Assembly: GCA_017938145.1 (NCBI GenBank)
Contig: JAGBCB010000013.1
Coordinates: forward strand, 80,005 to 144,004
DNA length: 64,000 bases
Direction of reading: 5' to 3'
DNA from: Lachnospiraceae bacterium
Lineage (GTDB): Bacteria > Bacillota > Clostridia > Lachnospirales > Lachnospiraceae
Made by a program: the position numbers and the translations under genes. The notes below the pieces were generated by a model that was given only the letters and a program-made list of their open reading frames with translations, searched no databases and was not told the origin of the DNA. Positions 54,531 to 63,959 of the stretch are shown here, in pieces (the stretch's first letter is position 1; every line of letters begins with the position of its first letter).

Positions 54531-54595
54531 AATTCTCCTTCCCAAACCCAGTTTGTCTATGGATGTCGTTTTAATTCTTGCTTCAAGACAACATA

Positions 54596-54654
54596 AGGGT
54601 TGCACAACGTAGTTTTCATTACTACATTATACAACCCTAGCTTTTACTTGTAAA
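54596..54654 (-). promoter_or_regulatory. degV promoter with a dyad overlapping the -10
   Basis: Minus strand -35 TTTACA (54654-54649), 17-base spacer, -10 TATAAT (54631-54626). An interrupted dyad spans 54638-54596: AGGGTTG and GTAGT on one side, ACTAC and CAACCCT on the other, so the -10 lies inside the palindrome. This fits an operator or a leader hairpin at the 5' end of the RNA. Confidence 0.6.
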
Positions 54655-54693
54655 GATGTTTTTGTTAATTTCTTGAACTGTTTTTTATTGCTG

Positions 54694-56103
54694 CTATGCT
54701 GCCGGCTCTTTTTCAAACAATTCCGGATGATGCTTATCCAGCTTGATACAGTAAAGCGCCGATGCCACCAGCTGAATAATACCGATGATGGTGTTGGAAG
54801 CAAACATGGCAACGCCGCAGGCACTGTAATCCATTTTTACCACATGCATCAAAAGAAGCAGTACCGGCACACGCAGGCCGAACAGACGCACCATGGAGAA
54901 CACCATGGTTGCTTTGGTTTTACCGAAGCCGTTAAATAAAGCGTTTGCCGTATGTGAAAAGCCAAGGAAGGCAATATCAAAGCACTCCCAGGCAAAAATG
55001 TTGACAATCATTTCCTGATACTGCAGGCTGTTTGGTGCAAAAAAGGCTGCCACCTGACCCTTCATGGTAAACATGAGTATGGTTCCGACAATGCTGACCA
55101 GGGTGACATAGATTAAATTTACCTTGAAAAACTGACGTACCCTGGTTCCGTTTTTGTTGCCGTAGTTCTGGCTGACAATGGTTGCGCCGCAGTCGGCGGT
55201 GGTGTTGGTAATGTTGGTGAACAGGCCCGCCATGGTGTTGGAAATACCAAGGGCGCCTACACACATCTTGCCGTACTGCACCGTGGCTGCGGAGTTTACG
55301 TACACCTTACCGAAGTTAAACAGGAAATTTCCGATAAATACCGGCACTGCCAGCTTGACAATGCTGAGCACCTCCTGCCGGTGGAAGTTCCACTCTTTGA
55401 TGCGGATGCGCAAAATATTGCTTGGCCGGAAACACAAAAACAGACCGCAGCTAAATAAAAACAACTGGGCAATTAAGGTAGAAACCGCCAGCCAGGTATT
55501 GGTGACATTTTCGAACGGGCCATACACAAACAAAGTGGTAAGGCTGACTTTAATGATAATAACTCCAAGGTTCAGCATCAAAAGCTGTTTTGTGTTGCCT
55601 TTGGCTTTTTCCATGGAAATCATGGCACTGTTCATGGTGGTAACCACCAGTGTCATAATCTGTACATTGTAATACCCGATGGAATTTTCAATAATGGTCG
55701 GGTCGGTGTTAAAAAGCTGTAGGAACGGCACACCGGCAGGGATTAACACGAGGGTCACAAGCGCAACAACCATTGCCATGGAGAATAACGTATTTGCACA
55801 CGATCTGGCACTCGCGAGCTGTTTTGCTCCATAGCGTCTTGCAACCATAATACCACCGCCGGTGGCCAGGGCACCTCCAATTGTGGATACCATATTTTTA
55901 ATCTGGTCCAGTACAACAATATCGGCTGCGTCGCCGATGCCTGCAGACTGCACCAACATCATATCGTAAATTCCGTAAAAATAATTACAAAGGTTATAGA
56001 AAACCATAGGAAGGGAAATGCTTAAAACCACCTTCCACATATTTCCGCCAAGTAAATACTCTCTTCTTTTTAACTGTTTTTCTTCTAATGATACCGAAGC
56101 CAT
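54694..56103 (-). CDS. MATE-family multidrug/cation antiporter
   Basis: A 469-residue polytopic membrane protein with twelve hydrophobic segments and MATE landmarks, such as GGALATGGGIMVARRYGAKQ in the N-terminal half and ADCGATIVSQNYGNKNG in the C-terminal half. These proteins export toxic compounds using Na+ or H+ gradients; the substrate is unknown. The start at 56103 follows GAAGGAGAG. The divergent AraC gene at 56245 may regulate it. Confidence 0.92.
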   Translation of the reverse strand: MASVSLEEKQLKRREYLLGGNMWKVVLSISLPMVFYNLCNYFYGIYDMMLVQSAGIGDAADIVVLDQIKNMVSTIGGALATGGGIMVARRYGAKQLASARSCANTLFSMAMVVALVTLVLIPAGVPFLQLFNTDPTIIENSIGYYNVQIMTLVVTTMNSAMISMEKAKGNTKQLLMLNLGVIIIKVSLTTLFVYGPFENVTNTWLAVSTLIAQLFLFSCGLFLCFRPSNILRIRIKEWNFHRQEVLSIVKLAVPVFIGNFLFNFGKVYVNSAATVQYGKMCVGALGISNTMAGLFTNITNTTADCGATIVSQNYGNKNGTRVRQFFKVNLIYVTLVSIVGTILMFTMKGQVAAFFAPNSLQYQEMIVNIFAWECFDIAFLGFSHTANALFNGFGKTKATMVFSMVRLFGLRVPVLLLLMHVVKMDYSACGVAMFASNTIIGIIQLVASALYCIKLDKHHPELFEKEPAA

Positions 56104-56244
56104 AGTTTTCTCTCCTTCACACAGGCTTATGGTAGCACAATTTTTCTCTTGTTTCCACAACAATACTTGCTGTTTTGAATTACTTTTCTACAATTCTTGT
56201 GTTTTATTTACATTTGAGATATACTGAATCCGGAGGTGTTGTGT

Positions 56245-57129
56245 ATGAAGAATCTATTCCCCGAAAGCTACCATAAAAATTCCCCTGCCAATTTCGAGCA
56301 GGTGCCGGATTCCCACTTTTTTATAAAGCGGGTAGTAAATCCAAATCCTACCGGTGAGTTTTCCCATCATTATCACGACTGTTATGAGCTTTATTACCTC
56401 TACTCCGGTGAGCGCTACTATTTTATCCAAGACAAAACCTACCACGTAACCGGTGGCTCCATGGTACTGATTCCGCCAAACGATATTCACCGTACCGGAA
56501 ACCTGGGCTCCTTCGGTTATGACCGTATGCTGATTCATTTCAGCAAGGATTTGCTGAGCGACCTGTTAGTCGTGTGCCCTGACATCAACCCTTATAAAAA
56601 CCTGGAAGAAGAAATCCATCTGATTTCACTGGACGACCGGCAGCAAAGCTTTGTGGAAACGTTGCTTCACACCATGGAAGCAGAATACCAAGGAAGCGGT
56701 CTTCGGGAAAATTCCCACATCAAGCTTACCCTGCTCCAACTGTTGCTGTTCTTAAATGACTGCAAGCCGGGCCGGCAGGATGCCGCCCTGACGGAGCTTA
56801 ACAACACCCAAAAGCTCATGTTTGAAATTCTTGGTTATATCAATAATCATTACTTTGAGGAACTGACCCTGGAAACGGTTTCTGCCAAGTATTTTTTAAG
56901 CACCTACTATTTTTCCCGCACCTTCAAAGAGGTTACCGGTTTTCATTTTGTGGAATATTTAAACAATGTCCGTATGAAGGAAGCAAAAAAACTTCTTTTA
57001 AATCCGGACCTTACCGTAAACGAGGTGTCCGCCGCTGTGGGTTTTCACAGCAACACCCACTTCGGCCGTGTGTTTAAGCAAATTGTGGGATGTTCCCCAT
57101 CTGCCTATAAAAAGAAAGAGCTGCCATAG
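56245..57129 (+). CDS. AraC-family regulator
   Basis: This 294-residue protein has an N-terminal cupin (GEFSHHYHDCYELYYLYSGE, GGSMVLIPPNDIHR) and a C-terminal AraC DNA-binding domain (ELTLETVSAKYFLSTYYFSR, then VNEVSAAVGFHSNTHFGRVF and KQIVGCSPSAYKK). GGAGG lies eight bases before the ATG at 56245; a GTG three codons upstream is not needed. It reads divergently from the MATE gene, 141 bases away, a common arrangement for a regulator and its transporter target. Confidence 0.93.
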   Translation: MKNLFPESYHKNSPANFEQVPDSHFFIKRVVNPNPTGEFSHHYHDCYELYYLYSGERYYFIQDKTYHVTGGSMVLIPPNDIHRTGNLGSFGYDRMLIHFSKDLLSDLLVVCPDINPYKNLEEEIHLISLDDRQQSFVETLLHTMEAEYQGSGLRENSHIKLTLLQLLLFLNDCKPGRQDAALTELNNTQKLMFEILGYINNHYFEELTLETVSAKYFLSTYYFSRTFKEVTGFHFVEYLNNVRMKEAKKLLLNPDLTVNEVSAAVGFHSNTHFGRVFKQIVGCSPSAYKKKELP

Positions 57130-57144
57130 CAAATGCCATGGCAG
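57121..57144 (+). terminator. Weak terminator after the AraC gene
   Basis: Arms CTGCCAT (57121-57127) and ATGGCAG (57138-57144) overlap the stop codon and are followed by a T-rich stretch. Confidence 0.55.
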
Positions 57145-57156
57145 CTTCTGTTATTT

Positions 57157-58464
57157 CTACTTGTTTTCTTCTTTTGCTTTTTTTGCTTCTGCCAGTAAGT
57201 TGTGACGACGATGCTTCACATGGTCAGGCATTGGCTGGATTTCTCCGGCTGCGGTAAGAGCCATCTTGGTCATCATCGGTCCGAATAATTCGTAAACAAG
57301 AACCGCAAATAAGGTAATGTTACGGATTAAGGTACCCTGTGCGCCAAGCTGCATTGCGGTAGCACACATACCCAGGGCAACGCCGGCCTGTGGGAAGAGG
57401 GTAATGCCGAGATACTTACAAATCTGTGGTTCACACTTGGTAGCCTTGGCACTAACCAGTGCACCGAAGTACTTACCGAGGCAACGGAACACGATATATA
57501 CAACACCCACACCTACAATGGCGATATCGGCAAATACGCCAAGTTCCAGCTCTGCACCGCTGATAACGAAGAACAGGGCTAACAGCGGAGAGGTCCACTT
57601 GTCGGAACGGGTCATCATATCCTCAGACAGCGGACAGATGTTGCAGAACACGGTTCCTAACATCATACATACCAACAGGGAGGAGAATCCCACATGGATA
57701 TGACCGATTTCAAACTTTAAGCTGGATAAAGCAACTGTCATGATAACAAAAGCAATAGTCACATTCAGACGGTTGGTGTTGGAGTTAAACAGCTTTTCCA
57801 ATTGGGTTAAAATCCAACCCATCAGTGCGCCAAGTGCCAGGGAACAGACAATTTCCACCAGCGGATTTACAATAATGGATACTAAGTCCACCTGACCGCT
57901 GACTAAAGTCTTTGCAATACCAAAGGATACGGCAAATACGATTAAGCCCACCGCATCGTCTAACGCTACGATTGGAAGTAACAGCTTGGTTAAAGGTCCC
58001 TTTGCCTTAAACTGTCTTACTACCATGAGGGTTGCTGCCGGAGCAGTTGCTGTGGCAATGGCACCCAGGGTAAGAAGCTGAGGTAAGGTTAATTTATCCG
58101 GCATCATAATATGTACTACCAGTAATGCCAGGTCTACAAACAAGGTTGCTACCAGAGCCTGGAAAATACCGATAACAAATGCCTGCTTACCGATTTTCTT
58201 TAAATCCTCCAGACGGAATTCGCTGCCGATGGAGAAAGCGATAAAGCCCAGTGCCACCTGACCGATAACCGCCAGGGAACCAACCTCGTCCATGTTGGCA
58301 AAACCAACACCGTTGGCAAGCTTAAGACCACCTAAGCAGTATGGTCCGATAAGAACACCTGCAATAAGATAAGCGGTAACCGCCGGTAACTTAAACGGCT
58401 TGAATGCGCGGGTCATAAGAAGACCTGCTAATAATGCAAAAGATACAGATAATAATACGTTCAT
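57157..58464 (-). CDS. CPA2-type cation/proton antiporter
   Basis: A 435-residue membrane protein with about twelve helices, starting NVLLSVSFALLAGLLMTRAF. It contains LTLGAIATATAPAATLMVVR and VALDDAVGLIVFAVSFG, the core of Na+/H+ and K+/H+ antiporters of the KefB/NapA family, including the paired-Asp region VALDDAVG. No C-terminal TrkA/RCK nucleotide-binding domain is present; the protein ends in a short charged tail. It probably serves pH or ion homeostasis. Confidence 0.9.
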   Translation of the reverse strand: MNVLLSVSFALLAGLLMTRAFKPFKLPAVTAYLIAGVLIGPYCLGGLKLANGVGFANMDEVGSLAVIGQVALGFIAFSIGSEFRLEDLKKIGKQAFVIGIFQALVATLFVDLALLVVHIMMPDKLTLPQLLTLGAIATATAPAATLMVVRQFKAKGPLTKLLLPIVALDDAVGLIVFAVSFGIAKTLVSGQVDLVSIIVNPLVEIVCSLALGALMGWILTQLEKLFNSNTNRLNVTIAFVIMTVALSSLKFEIGHIHVGFSSLLVCMMLGTVFCNICPLSEDMMTRSDKWTSPLLALFFVISGAELELGVFADIAIVGVGVVYIVFRCLGKYFGALVSAKATKCEPQICKYLGITLFPQAGVALGMCATAMQLGAQGTLIRNITLFAVLVYELFGPMMTKMALTAAGEIQPMPDHVKHRRHNLLAEAKKAKEENK

Positions 58465-58606
58465 GGTTGTTTCCTTCTCTGTTTATAATTTTTTATATTT
58501 TTACTCCGGCGTTTATAATACGCCTGTTACAAAAATAATTCAAGAGGAAAAATGCACAAGAATATACTTTTTTTAGTATGTTTTATGGGCAGTTTTAAAA
58601 TTAAAA

Positions 58607-58632
58607 ACTCCCGGTGGTTTTCCGCCGGGAGT
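58607..58632 (-). terminator. Terminator after the beta-helix gene
   Basis: Perfect arms ACTCCCGG (58607-58614) and CCGGGAGT (58625-58632), followed on the minus strand by TTTTTAATTTT. Confidence 0.88.
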
Positions 58633-58640
58633 AATTTATT

Positions 58641-61523
58641 TTATCTTTCCCAAGGTTTCCGCGGCTTCACAGCACGGTAAATGATTGCAAAAACTGCCAA
58701 AGCGATCACACTTATCAGGGAAACTATCATATACTTAATGAATCCCGGCATTCCGGTTACTACCTGTCTGTCGCCGTCGTCTGTACTTATGATATCACCG
58801 TTTTCCGGAACTTTTGTTACCTCCGGAGCTTCGGTTGGAGCCACGGTAGGGTCTGCCATCGACTCCTCCGGCCACTCATTTTTCTCCGGAATTTCCGACG
58901 GTTCCACTGTCGGTTCCGGCGTAGGTTCTTCCACAGCTTCTGCCTTTTCCCACACAACGTCCAGCTGTGTCAGCAGAGTTGCGTTGGCACCCACAGTGCC
59001 GGTATGGGTTACGCCCACACCGCCAAAGGAATTTTCTTCAATTTCTGCGGATAAATCCACCATATGGGCAAGACCTGCTGCCGCCTGTTCGTCGTTTTGC
59101 TTCTTTGTGGTTTCCACATGGGCAGAAAGAGTTGCGCCCTCTGCCTTTAAGGTGATGGTACACAAGGTATTATAACAGGAGGCGGAAACCGGCTCGGTAA
59201 TGGCTTCTGTCATGCCGTTGGTATATTTCATAAGTTTAAAATCTACTGCATTGGAGTACTTACCTGTTCGCTCGATTCTGAGGGCATAGCCGTTCAGGTT
59301 TTCCGTATCCATTTTAAGCAAGACGTCCATATACTGGGCGGTGGCACTGCCAAAGCCCTGGCCTGCGGACTTACACGGAGCTACCTGCAAGGTCACACTC
59401 ATGTTGCCGTAGCTGCCCTCTGCCGGAGTATATAAAATTCTGGAGCCCCGCACGGTCTGGGTAAGACCGTATACGTTCTTGGCGCCGCCTTCGCCCACGC
59501 TGTAAGCCCAGGCTGCTCCTGTTTTTGCTTTCCAGTCGTATTCTGCGGTGTCTGCCGGTTTAAAGCCTTCTACAGTCCAGAAGCCCGGTTTTACTACGTT
59601 TTGCACTTCCGTCGGGAAGTTTTGGAAGTTGGTGCTGATTACGGCAAGCGGTAAATCCTCTGCGGTAATGACACGGTCTGTAGTTGCAGAACCCTTGGTT
59701 CCCGGCTGGGAATTTAATACCTTCGGAGTCACCTCCGCCACAATATAATATCCAACGTCGCCCGGTGTTACTACATAAGTGTATTCCGGCATGTCCATGC
59801 GGGAGGTTGCCACCTTTACTTTTTCGGTGCCGTCTGCACTGACACGATACCAGTCAATGACGGAAACATCCTGTCCGTCATTATTTAATTTATATTCCAC
59901 GGTAACACATCCGGCCTGCACACCTGCAGCCTCGGTTGTTCCAATGGTTACAGCCGGTTCTTTGGCAAAGCCCGGTGCTCCCACCACATCCGGAGTAACG
60001 GTAAGATAAACGCTTGCCATATAGCCCATGGAGCTCTTTGCAAAAATGCGGCCGCTCACCTTGGACTCTTCACTTTTTAAAACAGTAAAATTACAGGAAC
60101 CGTCTGCATTCGGCGTAATGGAAACATAGTCTTTGAAGGAGTCTTCCACCCACCATTCCACGGTGTCGGAGGTAATGCCGCCGGCTACATTGCGGAAGTT
60201 TCTGAGCATCACCTTGATGGTGCCGGTGTCGCCGTTCTTTACGCTCTTTACGGATGGGGCAGTGTTCATCAGGAACGGGAACAGGGTGTACTTTGCATCC
60301 ACCGCTTCGATTTCTGCCTTGTTGTTTAACGGATCCCATCCGTCGTTACCCTGTAAAAGGTTGTAGGTATTATAAATGGTTTTTCCGTTATCGGTAAGCA
60401 CAAAAGCCTTTGCCGCCTCGGTGCCGGTAACATCAATGGTATTTGCCGAACCGCCTGCAATCACATAAGGCTCACCGTTTACGGTTACATTGCTCTGCAC
60501 GCACTTTAAGTCGGCTGCCGGCTCCGGTGTCCATTCCACCCTAAAGCCCGGATAGTCGCTGATAAAGTTACAGTCCACCAAAGTTACGGTTCCGCCGGCC
60601 TTGGTTAAATACTGGGCGCCGTCCACATCGGAGGTAATCTCACAATTTAAGAACACTGCGCCGGTGCCGCTGGTGTTATAAAACGGCTTGGAGCTGGTAA
60701 AGCGCAGGGTACAGTCTAAAAAGACCGCAGTTCCCGGCAGGGCGTCGTCGCCGCACTCGATGTGACAGTCCACAAACAGTGCTCTGGCACTGCCCACAAA
60801 CGGGCAGGCGTTCAACCGGCTTAAAAAGTTACAGTTCTTTGCAATTACCTTGTCGCCGTTGGTAATCACCAGCTGGGACTGGGTAATGGTTTCCGTTCTC
60901 TTCTCCCGGGAAAGTTCCGGTTTTAACGGATATTCCAAATCCACGTTACAGTAGTTACCCATGGTAAGGTTTTCTGTATGGGTACCACGTCCGTCAATAT
61001 AAAACATGGTGTAGTTGCCCTTGGCACCCTGGGTCTGCCCGCGGTTTACCGCAAGAACTACATTGTATGGGGCTTTTGTTAAACCAATCAGGTGCAGATG
61101 GTCACAATTAATGACCATTCCGTACGGGGTATCTCCGCCGGAAGCCACACGGATTTCTTCATCGTCCGGGTCATCAATCCAGTATACGTAAGGTGCCAGA
61201 TACACCTGCATCGGCTCTTCTTCCGTGCCGTCCGTAAAGGCCGCTGCCGCCTCTTTGAAATTGTTATACACATAGTCATAGCGGCCGGCCACATCATCGC
61301 TTAAGGAACCGTCTATGTAAATTGCTTTTTCTCCTAACGTAATGGTTTCTCCGCCATACACAATACGGTCACCGCAAAATTCCACCGGGTCGGAAGCATC
61401 CAGTGCCGTATATCCTTCCACACTGTCTGCCACTGCGGTTGCAGCCGGTTTTCCAAATAAGCCGAATAGTCCCATTGCAGTCACCCCCATAATACTTAAA
61501 ATAAATTTCTTTCCTCGTTTCAC
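58641..61523 (-). CDS. Large surface protein with pectinesterase/pectate-lyase-like beta-helix
   Basis: This 960-residue exported protein has a basic start and signal segment (about 1-30). Next is a right-handed beta-helix resembling pectin methylesterase-type folds (about 40-350: LHLIGLTKAPYNVVLAVNRG, IAKNCNFLSRLNACPFVGSA, ALFVDCHIECGDDALPG, TVTLVDCNFISDYPGF). Ig-like repeats and a lectin-like domain occupy the middle, followed by a Thr/Pro/Glu-rich linker (about 850-920). A C-terminal membrane helix with basic tail (IYRAVKPRKPWER) anchors it. The start is GTG at 61523, seven bases after AGGAG. The catalytic Asp pair of pectinesterases is plausible (VDCHIECGDD) but not certain, so it may act as a lyase, an esterase or only a binding protein. 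Confidence 0.75.
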   Translation of the reverse strand: MKRGKKFILSIMGVTAMGLFGLFGKPAATAVADSVEGYTALDASDPVEFCGDRIVYGGETITLGEKAIYIDGSLSDDVAGRYDYVYNNFKEAAAAFTDGTEEEPMQVYLAPYVYWIDDPDDEEIRVASGGDTPYGMVINCDHLHLIGLTKAPYNVVLAVNRGQTQGAKGNYTMFYIDGRGTHTENLTMGNYCNVDLEYPLKPELSREKRTETITQSQLVITNGDKVIAKNCNFLSRLNACPFVGSARALFVDCHIECGDDALPGTAVFLDCTLRFTSSKPFYNTSGTGAVFLNCEITSDVDGAQYLTKAGGTVTLVDCNFISDYPGFRVEWTPEPAADLKCVQSNVTVNGEPYVIAGGSANTIDVTGTEAAKAFVLTDNGKTIYNTYNLLQGNDGWDPLNNKAEIEAVDAKYTLFPFLMNTAPSVKSVKNGDTGTIKVMLRNFRNVAGGITSDTVEWWVEDSFKDYVSITPNADGSCNFTVLKSEESKVSGRIFAKSSMGYMASVYLTVTPDVVGAPGFAKEPAVTIGTTEAAGVQAGCVTVEYKLNNDGQDVSVIDWYRVSADGTEKVKVATSRMDMPEYTYVVTPGDVGYYIVAEVTPKVLNSQPGTKGSATTDRVITAEDLPLAVISTNFQNFPTEVQNVVKPGFWTVEGFKPADTAEYDWKAKTGAAWAYSVGEGGAKNVYGLTQTVRGSRILYTPAEGSYGNMSVTLQVAPCKSAGQGFGSATAQYMDVLLKMDTENLNGYALRIERTGKYSNAVDFKLMKYTNGMTEAITEPVSASCYNTLCTITLKAEGATLSAHVETTKKQNDEQAAAGLAHMVDLSAEIEENSFGGVGVTHTGTVGANATLLTQLDVVWEKAEAVEEPTPEPTVEPSEIPEKNEWPEESMADPTVAPTEAPEVTKVPENGDIISTDDGDRQVVTGMPGFIKYMIVSLISVIALAVFAIIYRAVKPRKPWER

Positions 61524-61639
61524 AAGATTTCTCCTTTCTCCCAAAAACATGTAATTGCTTACAACCTCCATTGTACAAAACAAACGGTTTTTATTCAATT
61601 GTTTCCCGGAAAATTTAATGAACTTTTTACTACCTTTTC

Positions 61640-61668
61640 TTGTGAAAAGGAAAATATTGTAGTATACT
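61640..61668 (+). promoter_or_regulatory. Promoter for the CotH gene
   Basis: -35 TTGTGA (61640-61645), 17-base spacer, -10 TATACT (61663-61668), 79 bases before the start codon and in the divergent gap with the beta-helix gene. Confidence 0.65.
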
Positions 61669-61747
61669 GTATGATAAGTTTCATGATTGAGTAAATCAAA
61701 GTAAAACAAAGCGATATACTTTCATAAAAAGCAGAAAGGAAACCGAT

Positions 61748-63829
61748 ATGAAAAAAACAATCACACTATTTTTACTTGGGCTTCTTGTAACAGCCCTTAC
61801 CGGCTGTAATAAAACCGGTACAGACCCGACTGCCACCCCGGTACCAACCGTTTCCAGTGTCGTCACAGACGAGTCTGCCACACCAACGCCGATTCTTCCG
61901 ACTCCTACTCCGGAAGGCAATTATGTAGGCTTCAGCTTAGACAGCGGCTTCTACGAAAAGACCCAGAAGGTTTCCCTTTCCTGTAACGTGGAGGGTGCCC
62001 TGATTTATTACACCTTGGACGGAAGCACACCAAACAAAACTTCCACCCTGTACAAAAATGAAATTACCGTATCCCGTAAGCTTTACACCCAAAATGTGCT
62101 GGCTGCCCAGAAAGATATCAGCGTAAGCAACAACTACATTCCTGATTTTCCGGTAGACAAGTGCACCGTCATCCGTGCCATTGCTTACCTGCCGGACGGC
62201 ACCACTACTCCGGTGGCCCACGCCAGCTACTTTGTCGGTCTCGACCGCGACAAATACGGGGATGTGCCGATTATTTCCCTCATTACCGATTTTGATAACC
62301 TCTACGATTACGAAACCGGCATTTACGTGCTTGGTAAAACCCACGACGAATGGCTGTTGGAAGACCCGTCCCGTGCTTATCTTGACGGCTGGCAGCACAC
62401 CGGTAACTACTCCAACCGGGGTCGCGAATGGGAACGTGAAATTTCCGTAGAACTCATTACCGCAGACGGCACTCCGGGCTTTAAGCAGAACATGGGTGTC
62501 CGCATTATGGGCGGTGCTTCCCGTAACCAGCCGCAAAAGAGCTTAAAGCTCTATGCAAGGGAAGAATACGGCGCAAAGAATTTAAAATACGAACTGATTC
62601 CGGACAACTACAACACTGCCGGCGAGCTTATTGATAAATATAAAACCTTCGTGCTCCGTGTGGGCGGTAACGATGCTGACTTTGCCAGACTCCGTGACCC
62701 GTTCCTGCAGACCATGGTAAAGGATGCCCGGTTTGAAACCCAGCAGTCCACCCCTTGCATCGCCTTCTTAAACGGCGAGTACTGGGGAATGTATACTTTA
62801 AACGAAGACTACACCGATAATCACTTTGAAAATAATTACGGTATCGATAATAACAACATTGTCCTGATTAAACGCGGCGAACTGGAAGAAGGCAACGAGG
62901 ACGATATGACCCTGTACCACGACATGTTCTTATTTATTACCCAGAATGACATGTCTGACCCGGTTATGTACGAAGGTGCCTGCGATTTAATTGATATCGG
63001 TTCCTTTGCGGATTACTTTGCTTTCCAGCTTTACATTTACAACGAAGACGGTATTTTCCAGGACAACAACTGGCGTATGTGGCGTGTCCGCAACACCGAC
63101 ATGGCGACGGAATATTCCGACGGAAGATGGCGCTTCGCCGCTTATGACAACGACTTCTCCACCGGTATTTACAGTGGCGCAAACACCGCTTCTTTTGATA
63201 ATATTTCCTCTGCGGTAACACAGTCCACTTCCAAAGAACGGGAAGACAATATTAAGCACTACCGCCCGGTTGAGCTGCTTCGTTCCCTGTTAAAGAACGA
63301 CTCCTTCCGGGAAGAGTTTATTCTTTCCCTCTGCGATATGCGCAACATTTATTTTGAGCCGAAGCTGGCAACCAGAACCTTAAACACCATGGCAGAGCCG
63401 TATCTTTCCCTGATGCCGGACACCTGGAAGCGTTTTGGTCCCGACTGGGTAGCAGGCGGCGACCCTGCCGGTCATATCGACAGCAAAATTACTGACCTGC
63501 GTAACTTCATGGCAAAGCGTTATACCGCTATGCCGAATTTAATTAAGAGCGCCTTTGATTTAGGTCCGATAAAGAAGCTAAACCTTGGCATCAAAGACCA
63601 GTCCATGGGAACCATTTTGGTAAACGGCAGACAACCGGATTACTCCTTTGCTTTTTCCGGCATGTATTTTGAAGAAACTACGGTTACTTTAACCGCAGTT
63701 CCCGCAGACGGTTACAAGTTTGTCCGCTGGGAAGTAACCAACGGTTCTTTAGCAGACACCACCTCAGAAACCATCCGTTTCAACATGTCCGAAGGTATGA
63801 CAATTAACGCTGTATTTGAAGCAAACTAG
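61748..63829 (+). CDS. CotH-kinase family lipoprotein
   Basis: A 693-residue lipoprotein: the signal ends at LTGC (Cys20), followed by a short Thr/Pro linker. Then come a chitobiase/FN3-like beta domain (about 55-110: GALIYYTLDGSTPN) and a CotH domain (about 175-560: VRIMGGASRNQPQKSLKLYA, AYDNDFSTGIYSG with the metal-binding Asp residues near 467). A C-terminal InlB-like bacterial repeat follows (VTLTAVPADGYKFVRWEV). CotH proteins are atypical protein kinases; in Clostridia, exported forms occur with dockerin or surface proteins. It lies divergent from the beta-helix protein and may modify or assemble extracellular partners. AAAGGAAA precedes ATG 61748. Confidence 0.88.
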   Translation: MKKTITLFLLGLLVTALTGCNKTGTDPTATPVPTVSSVVTDESATPTPILPTPTPEGNYVGFSLDSGFYEKTQKVSLSCNVEGALIYYTLDGSTPNKTSTLYKNEITVSRKLYTQNVLAAQKDISVSNNYIPDFPVDKCTVIRAIAYLPDGTTTPVAHASYFVGLDRDKYGDVPIISLITDFDNLYDYETGIYVLGKTHDEWLLEDPSRAYLDGWQHTGNYSNRGREWEREISVELITADGTPGFKQNMGVRIMGGASRNQPQKSLKLYAREEYGAKNLKYELIPDNYNTAGELIDKYKTFVLRVGGNDADFARLRDPFLQTMVKDARFETQQSTPCIAFLNGEYWGMYTLNEDYTDNHFENNYGIDNNNIVLIKRGELEEGNEDDMTLYHDMFLFITQNDMSDPVMYEGACDLIDIGSFADYFAFQLYIYNEDGIFQDNNWRMWRVRNTDMATEYSDGRWRFAAYDNDFSTGIYSGANTASFDNISSAVTQSTSKEREDNIKHYRPVELLRSLLKNDSFREEFILSLCDMRNIYFEPKLATRTLNTMAEPYLSLMPDTWKRFGPDWVAGGDPAGHIDSKITDLRNFMAKRYTAMPNLIKSAFDLGPIKKLNLGIKDQSMGTILVNGRQPDYSFAFSGMYFEETTVTLTAVPADGYKFVRWEVTNGSLADTTSETIRFNMSEGMTINAVFEAN

Positions 63830-63841
63830 CATAATTTTAAA

Positions 63842-63861
63842 AGAGGCAGACTTCTGCCTCT
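63842..63861 (+). terminator. Terminator after the CotH gene
   Basis: Perfect arms AGAGGCAGA and TCTGCCTCT separated by two bases, with following TT. Confidence 0.88.
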
Positions 63862-63879
63862 TTCAGACTGTAGACAAAG

Positions 63880-63899
63880 TCCCGGGCTTTCGCCCGGGA
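63880..63899 (+). terminator. Second terminator
   Basis: Arms TCCCGGGC and GCCCGGGA around TTTC, followed by a run of T (63900-63904). Confidence 0.85.
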
Positions 63900-63959
63900 T
63901 TTTTCTTGTTCTGTCTATGAAAAATCCTTTAAAATAGCGACATTCTGTAGGTTTTATGG

